Below, piece by piece: positions 58,300 to 64,000 of a stretch of 64,000 nt of DNA; positions within the stretch are counted from its first letter, which is position 1, and each line of letters starts with the position of its first letter. This stretch comes from Atriophallophorus winterbourni (Eukaryota > Platyhelminthes > Trematoda > Plagiorchiida > Microphallidae). The position numbers were made by a program, and so were the translations under genes. The stretch covers positions 182,568 through 246,567 of the forward strand of contig JACCGJ010001650.1 of the NCBI GenBank assembly GCA_013407085.1, in the 5' to 3' direction. The notes below the pieces were generated by a model. The model had not been told where the DNA came from and searched no databases. It saw only the letters and a program-made list of their open reading frames with translations.

Positions 58300-59560
58300 T
58301 CAAAAATTCTGACCGCCATTCACTTTCTCATAGCAAGAATTACTCCACACGTGGAAAACAAATCCCTGCAAAACTGCACAGAAAATTGCTTAACGTGAAC
58401 AGATTTTTGCTGACTAGGCCAAAAACTGTTTTCAATAATAACTGAGTCACTCGCCGCGTTAAAACAGTCAATCAAGTCGAAGTACGCACCCTGGTGAGCC
58501 AACTCTCAACGGACAACAGAGTCGAACGAACGGTGAATAGAAATACGCTCCCAACTCTCTGTCAGAGCCGTACCAAAACACCCAATTGATGACAAGTACA
58601 AACCATTTCTTTAATTTCAAAAGCTTAGACCGGTTTGATCTAATTTTTGCGATTGAAATCGCAATATAAAACTTCCGAAAAATATAAATTTCATCTTACC
58701 ACGGTTTGCACGAATCAAATACCATGAAACGTCAAGCTGAAGACGTAATTTAACAATTTGCTCACTGACAATACGCGAATGGAAAATTGTCAAGGTCAAT
58801 GGATTTTCGGGTCCAGTGAGACATCGGTGTTCCCTGTTTGCCTCGAATAGAAGTCTCAAACCTACTGATAGGCTGTCTGGTAGAAAATCGCATCGAGCTG
58901 ATCTTGCTATTCAATTTAAGGAAACTATCTATATATTTAGACGGGAAGCGTGCGTATGTTGTTTGTCTTCCTCATCGGCACGTGTATGATTGTAACTAGC
59001 GTTTACAGTCATCTTTAAACTTGTTGTAAGAAGAATTCTCTTTAGCAGGTTCAGTTTCGCTGTCTTTCGTAATTCGCGCGATTGGACAAGAAACTTGAGG
59101 TTCCATCAGATTTGGAATGTAGAGAAAGGACCTGTGTATCACCGAGTCGAAGACATTTTTAAAATCTAGGAAGCCTACTTCTACTGCTCTCCTCTGAGAA
59201 ACAGGTAATGTCAGCTAATGAGCATTAGAGATTCTGCTACCAACTGATTATTTCCAAGCTCATACAAAGATTGCTGGTCGGACTTACAGGTTAATAGTTG
59301 TGTATATCACAATTGAGGTCATTATCGTGTATGGCAAACTCTGTCTCTCCATTTATCGTGGATTAATTGAACTGTAAAATATTTGCTAACTTCAGTGCTA
59401 GCCATACTCACGACTAATTCCATAATAACCGGATGTATACCATCATGACCAGACGACAGAATGTCGTGCAGTTGTTTTTGGATAAATAAGTATCTCTTTA
59501 ATCTTGCAAAATGTAAAATTCTGCAGGTTCGCAAGTCCCCGCACAGCAAGTTTTAGCTTG
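58300..59560 (-). pseudogene. Decayed CR1-like RT fragments (minus)
   Basis: Separate minus-strand pieces: SSGHDGIHPVIMELV (about 59450; usual KS.GPDGIHP), RRAVEVGFLDFKNVFDSVIH (about 59190-59140), and AHQGAYFDLIDCFNAASDSV (about 58500-58440), the last two both resembling the DFSKAFDSV motif. This suggests at least two old insertions. No frame is intact. Confidence 0.55.
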
Positions 59561-59562
59561 GA

Positions 59563-59769
59563 ATGCAAGATCTCGTCTGGACTATCGCAGTGAAAGATAT
59601 TAGTGTCTCGGTATCGTGTGACGGTAAGCCCCAACAGCATTGTCGCACAGAGTACAATAAAGCATGTAGTTTCTTGAGTCTACTAAATAGGATATTCATG
59701 GGTGTGTTGCCCGAAACATTACTCGGATACGTAATACATATGTGCACGCAAGACACGAACAGGAGCTAA
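59563..59769 (+). pseudogene. CR1-like RT C-terminal fragment (plus)
   Basis: Reads TIAVKDISVSVSCDGKPQQH, then YNKACSFLSLLNRIFMGVLP and LLGYVIHM, the post-catalytic LG..V...L...AA.KA...L..I.R.F region of CR1-type RTs. Confidence 0.55.
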
Positions 59770-59874
59770 ATGCTTTCCATCTATGAAGCATCCGTCGTAT
59801 CTTGAACATATTGTGGATGGACAGAGTGACTAATGCCGAAGTGATTTCAAAAGCTGGTCTATAGAGCATTTTCA

Positions 59875-60350
59875 CCCTACTACGACAGCGCGGCCCGCGG
59901 TGGCTTGGCCATGTCTACATAATGGGAAATTGTCGTATTCCGAAAGATCTACTCTATGGTGAGTTACAATCAGGAAGTCGACCATTGGGAAGACCACACT
60001 TGCGGTACAAAGACGTTTGCAAAAGAGATATGAAATCTCTTGGTATTGAACACGTGAGTCGGAAAGGACTTGCTCTTGACCACTCACATTGAAGGCATTG
60101 TGTAATGCGTCTTCTGCAAGCTGGGGAGGAGCAGATACAGCTCTTGGCTGCTGAACGCGATCACGCCGCCGGCGTGTAACTGATGCAATACAACCGAGTT
60201 CTGACTATCGTTGCCAGCGCTGCGGGAGAGATTGTTCCTCCCAAATCGGACTGTTTATTCATTCCAAAAGCTGCAGAACATGAACATTCACGCGATTCTG
60301 ATGTACATCCATGGTCCACATCGACCGAAGGAAGCTAACAACAAAACATT
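59875..60350 (+). pseudogene. APE-type LINE C-terminus with C2H2-type finger
   Basis: RWLGHVYIMGNCRIPKDLLY, GELQSGSRPLGRPHLRYKDV, CKRDMKSLGIE, LLQAGEEQIQLLAAERD, then across a frameshift CQRCGRDCSSQIGLFIHSKS, a Cys2-His-type finger. It is the same family as 39790-41420 and 20440-20680, without the SINE insert. Confidence 0.72.
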
Positions 60351-60892
60351 TGTGCGTCCTGATATAGAATAATCAATCAAATCTAAAGTACCATGGCTGA
60401 GTAAAGTTATCGAAATACTCCATAGGATTTATTATTGTTCGGACACGTCGATCTCCTTAGAAAGTACTGAAACCGGGACTACATATTCTCGCCCACTAAC
60501 ACGTTCGGGATCCCGTTATGTTGACACTTGAAATTATGCAACATCTTTCCTACAAACGTTTTCTAAAGCCCAAGGACCTCAGTAGAACGTGAGACTCTTC
60601 AAAGGATTCGAGCATTCTACGTTCTCGATTGGGTATTCGTGTTAATTTGTTCTTGGTCAGAATTTTTCACTTGAAACGTTTTGCCTGAATAAATAATACG
60701 CTCAGAATCAGTTGTCGTTTTCCATATTTGCTTAATGAATATATGAAGAACCATGCGGTATGCGACTGTCTATATTTATTCTTCAAAGATTATACATTTT
60801 CATACAATATAACTCGTCACCCTGTGCGGTCACTAGTTTCGTAACGATTGTCTACAACGCGCGCTGATAAAAGTTTCGGTGTGTCATTTACA
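60351..60892. other. Intergenic spacer
   Basis: Nothing recognised before the CR1 tail. Confidence 0.4.
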
Positions 60893-61380
60893 GATTCAAG
60901 ATTCAAGAATTTATGGTATAAAAGGCTCGTAGCTGTACAACACCACAGGATATTCGTATAAGGACAATAAATATATATACAAAAAAAGATTGAGTCTTCA
61001 GGAAGATCGACAGTTTTGTAGTTGCAAAAAAATGCCATGTATTGTGGCGGTATGATGGGTAAAAAAATATTCGTTTGGAAAAAAAATCATGTTATATATA
61101 CGGGATGTAGGGTGGAATTACTACGCATAAATATATCCAATTTGTTCCTGAAAATCCTTTCACTAGATGATTGGACAACATCTGACGGTAGGGAGTTCCA
61201 TAAGAAACAAACGCGCACCGAATAGAAGAACCGACGACAGTTCCAGTGAGAATGTGGAATATCAAATGCCAGTGGGTGAGTACGTGTGACATGGCTTGAC
61301 CGGAGGCGAAATAGATGCTTCCGAAGGTACATCCTTGCGTTCATTATTTTATAAGTTAGGATTAGATCAAATTAAACCCG
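60893..61380 (-). pseudogene. CR1-like LINE 3' end (minus) with ATTCAAG tail
   Basis: Minus-strand frame 61344-61087 reads FDIPHSHWNCRRFFYSVRVC, FLWNSLPSDVVQSSSERIFR, matching the CR1 C-terminus at 57740-57860. The 3' end is at about 60893-60909, where ATTCAAGATTCAAG (plus strand) is the tandem tail. Confidence 0.78.
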
Positions 61381-61618
61381 TCTGCGGGGCAGTGTATCCA
61401 AATTAAAAAAAAGATAACCTTGAAAAAGAGAAATATCCGACAACAATTTCCCGAAATGCCTTCGCATACTCATGCTTACGGTTGGTTGCATTGCGAAAAT
61501 CTTTCTTTAGCAACACAACAAATGTAACGTTATGTTAACGGAGGTAAAATAAAAAAAACTGTTCACCTAATGTCGAGAGAGCGAAAATCCTAACATCACG
61601 TCCCATGCTGTAAACTAC
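61381..61618. other. Spacer
   Basis: Nothing recognised. Confidence 0.3.
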
Positions 61619-62030
61619 ATTCAACGATTCAACGATTTATGGTTGAAAAAGTTAATACTTTACAACACCACAGGATGACGGTATGAATGAAAATGTGAAA
61701 AATACAATAGTATAAAAGGATTAGAGAATATCAAATGTAAGGCTCTCAAATGATGTGTTTTCGCATGTGTAAGTCCAATGTCGCTTTAAACGCCGCCAGG
61801 CAAGGAGAGTCTACCACATGTTGGGGTAGGGAATTCCAAAGATATATAGCAGGTACGAAGACAATCAATAAGACAATCAATACATATTGTGGAGCACTAA
61901 AGTAAGAGCGTTGCGTGTAAATCCAACTTCAGCAGATGAGATGGAATTTTGAGAATTTCGTCATTAAATTTACTTTTAATCAATAAGCAACGACGTATTT
62001 TAGACTGGAAATTCAAAATGACTCAAGCGA
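61619..62030 (-). pseudogene. CR1-like LINE 3' end (minus) with ATTCAACG tail
   Basis: The minus strand reads RRCLLIKSKFNDEILKIPSH then, across frames, LEFPTPTCGRLSLP, a worn WNSLP..VV region. The tail ATTCAACGATTCAACGATTTA is at 61619-61639. Confidence 0.62.
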
Positions 62031-62100
62031 ATCGTTAAGTCTTGTTAACTGAATCATGAAGGGCCGATCGCTTATTGAGGGACACAGTGGGTAGCTTTGA

Positions 62101-62626
62101 ATCTGTATGCATAAGAAGAATTACATACGGCCGGTGAATAAAGGTTCACATTTGCTACTGCGTTACACTATTATTCCACCGAGAAAGCACACGACAAGTA
62201 AACAACAGGTCCACTTGAATGCCAGGTTCCGAAGGTATATTTATGCTGTACGTGTATGTTTTACCTGGTACTCCCTACCCCGTAACGTTGCACATTCACC
62301 CAACTTGGATATATTCAAATCGAACTTGGACAACTTCATGTCGACCAATCCAAACATTGAACCTGTATATTCTACACCATTACAGCTTTGAACTTTGAAC
62401 CCATGCATCGAAGTAAACTATACATCTTGACCACATGGATTTACATGTGCCATCCAACCGATTGAAAACAGTTACTGCTTTAATGATTTTCACCTGATTC
62501 CTGAACTGCTCAGTAAACAAACAAATCACGTTTTTACTACCTATGTTATTCGTAATTGGCTTAATATTTCGTGTTTCTTGTAAAGCTATGTGCTTTTTAA
62601 ACCATTAAATTGAATTGAATTGAAAA
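62101..62626 (+). pseudogene. CR1-like LINE 3' end (plus) with AATTG tail
   Basis: Frame 62107-62391 reads NARFRRYIYAVRVCFTWYSL then PRNVAHSPNLDIFKSNLDNF, the CR1 C-terminus. The tail TTAAATTGAATTGAATTGAA is at about 62605-62624. It lies head-to-head with the preceding minus-strand copy. Confidence 0.75.
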
Positions 62627-64000
62627 GATAAATTAGTGAGCTATCTTTTGGGATGTATCTCTAGAATCCTTGCATGTATACTCGCAGATGAATTTCGTAC
62701 GACCTTTTATCAAAATTTGTAATTTATTAAGTCGTTTTGCGACAAGAATGACAGATTATTCGGCACTTTACGAAATGTTCACGCTGATACATATTCCAAT
62801 GAAAACCATGATTCTGTTGTCTGCTTTTACTGAAAGCATGGAATATGCGTTCTTGATTCACACATATGATGGGCAGACACTGTCATAATAGTCTAATTGT
62901 GGCTTAGTTGAATACTGCAATGACATTCTTTAATCCTGCGTTGCTTGATGGGCTAATCGAAATTGCTACCGTGAAATTTCTTACTTTTGTACACGAAAGT
63001 ACTGTTTTGTGAATTCCGTTAGCAGTACTTGTATATTGTGTGACGATAAATGGGATAAAACTGAGTCTAAGTGGCAAGAACTACGAAACCGGTTGAGTGA
63101 TTCCATCCTGCTTTTCGAGAGATAAATACTACTTATTAGGCGAATATGAATTCTAGTAAACGTTAACCTTGCTGCTCTCAAGGGATCGTTGCGAAAATAT
63201 ACAAAACCGTCACTCTTGCTGCATTGCAACGGTTGTGGGACTCAGCTTGATCTCCACATGAAGTTAATTTTACAATTTGGAGTAGAGGATCTATCCTTGC
63301 GTTCGCATTTATTGATATCTACACCACTGCGTCGCCAAACGGAGAAAAGTGTTTGCTTTATTAGACAGAGATGTTACTTTTAAATCAACAAGGACCCAGG
63401 CTAGCCTCGAATTAGATTCGCTTGTGATCAGACGAAATTGAACAGTCAAACGCACACAGAACACAAAAGCGAGATTATGGGGAAAGCGTATTGATTGTTC
63501 AATCATAGGCGGTAGATGGTAGCTTGCGAGTACAGAAGTGAGTTCCAGGCCAGGCAAAGGACATACACTGCTAATGAGCACAAATGGAAGCGAAGCTCCT
63601 GTACGGTGATGCATTTCTGTGGCCGTCTACGTTGTGAATATTGCAAATAAACAAACAAATTCACTGATATTCATTAAAAAATAATCCATCAGGTAAAAGA
63701 TGAACGTTTATAAGGACTCATTTACGCTCACTCACGCCATAACCAAACGATTCTAAACTATGAACACTTCTGATTACAAAGTATGCGAGCGCAACTCAAA
63801 TTTCAAAATTATTTATTCTCATACGAAAATGCGAATGAAGGTCATTAAAATATTTTGAAGGATTTCTGAATAATAGCACGGGATTTATGGTTACCATACA
63901 CAATATATCTTGCAAACCGTTTACGTTTGATAGCTTTCGTTGAAGTTTAGTGATGATACAAAATGGCTAATTTAAAATTATTTTTTTAAATAATTCTGTG
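62627..64000. other. Terminal stretch, nothing recognised
   Basis: AT-rich. Frames up to 101 codons (63309-63614 minus) show no similarity I recognise and no splice context. No SINE copy seen. Confidence 0.4.

Noticed and set aside
63309..63614. 101-codon minus-strand frame as a gene
   Set aside because: No recognisable similarity, no splice context, and composition like surrounding noncoding sequence.
1..64000. CRISPR arrays, rRNA genes, prophage or bacterial operons
   Set aside because: No regularly spaced short repeats, no rRNA-like stretches and no clustered uninterrupted genes; all signs are eukaryotic.

Overview
The window is eukaryotic: split genes with GT-AG introns, long repeat-filled introns and a 1,000-base run of N. 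The repeat set (CR1-like, RTE-like and a third APE-type LINE, a Penelope-like element with a GIY-YIG domain, Ty3/gypsy integrase fragments, a Tigger/pogo-type DNA transposon), the intron pattern (30-60 nt micro-introns beside introns of several kb) and moderate GC fit a flatworm, most likely a digenean trematode. The species is an inference. No bacterial operon, CRISPR array, rRNA or convincing functional tRNA gene was seen.

Two host genes are resolved exon by exon, and they converge on the assembly gap. (1) SLC35B3-like PAPS transporter (+), nine coding exons from 9082 to 30516, joining in frame to 373 residues from the ATG at 9096. Its 98-nt fifth exon is present twice, 806 bp apart. (2) METTL9/DREV-like histidine methyltransferase (-), five coding exons from 39067 down to 34165, joining to 328 residues, with a 34-nt intron and an AATAAA signal about 100 nt past the stop.

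The rest is mostly transposon. 1-9080: a Tigger-like deletion derivative, a CR1 tail, a 5'-truncated CR1 with a 796-codon open frame, and two RTE fragments on the minus strand, one split by a 533-bp retroposon with a 10-bp target duplication. 9309-15188 (intron 1): two SINE copies, a gypsy integrase remnant, and a Penelope-like element with short direct repeats and a hammerhead-ribozyme-like core. 15664-30365: tandem exon duplication, a long hairpin, a minus-strand RTE of about 3.4 kb, SINEs, otherwise unique intron. 30785-34160: gypsy fragment, gap, RTE 3' end. 34165-39067: METTL9 with SINEs in its introns. 39380-49670: nested LINE and SINE insertions, three CR1 copies and inverted CR1 3' ends. 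50430-53275: a minus-strand AT-rich LINE and a small element between direct repeats. 53783-58115: a nearly complete two-ORF CR1 with a few frameshifts. 58300-62626: several CR1 3' ends with short tandem-repeat tails, and a LINE C-terminus. 62627-64000: nothing recognised.

The best candidate for something undescribed is a SINE-like family of about 230 bp with at least seventeen copies here, variable 5' truncation, a CATAC-type 3' end, and several perfect target-site duplications of 6-13 bp, some splitting LINE reading frames. Its core resembles the 5' region of the local RTE. The duplicated SLC35B3 exon is the second notable item.
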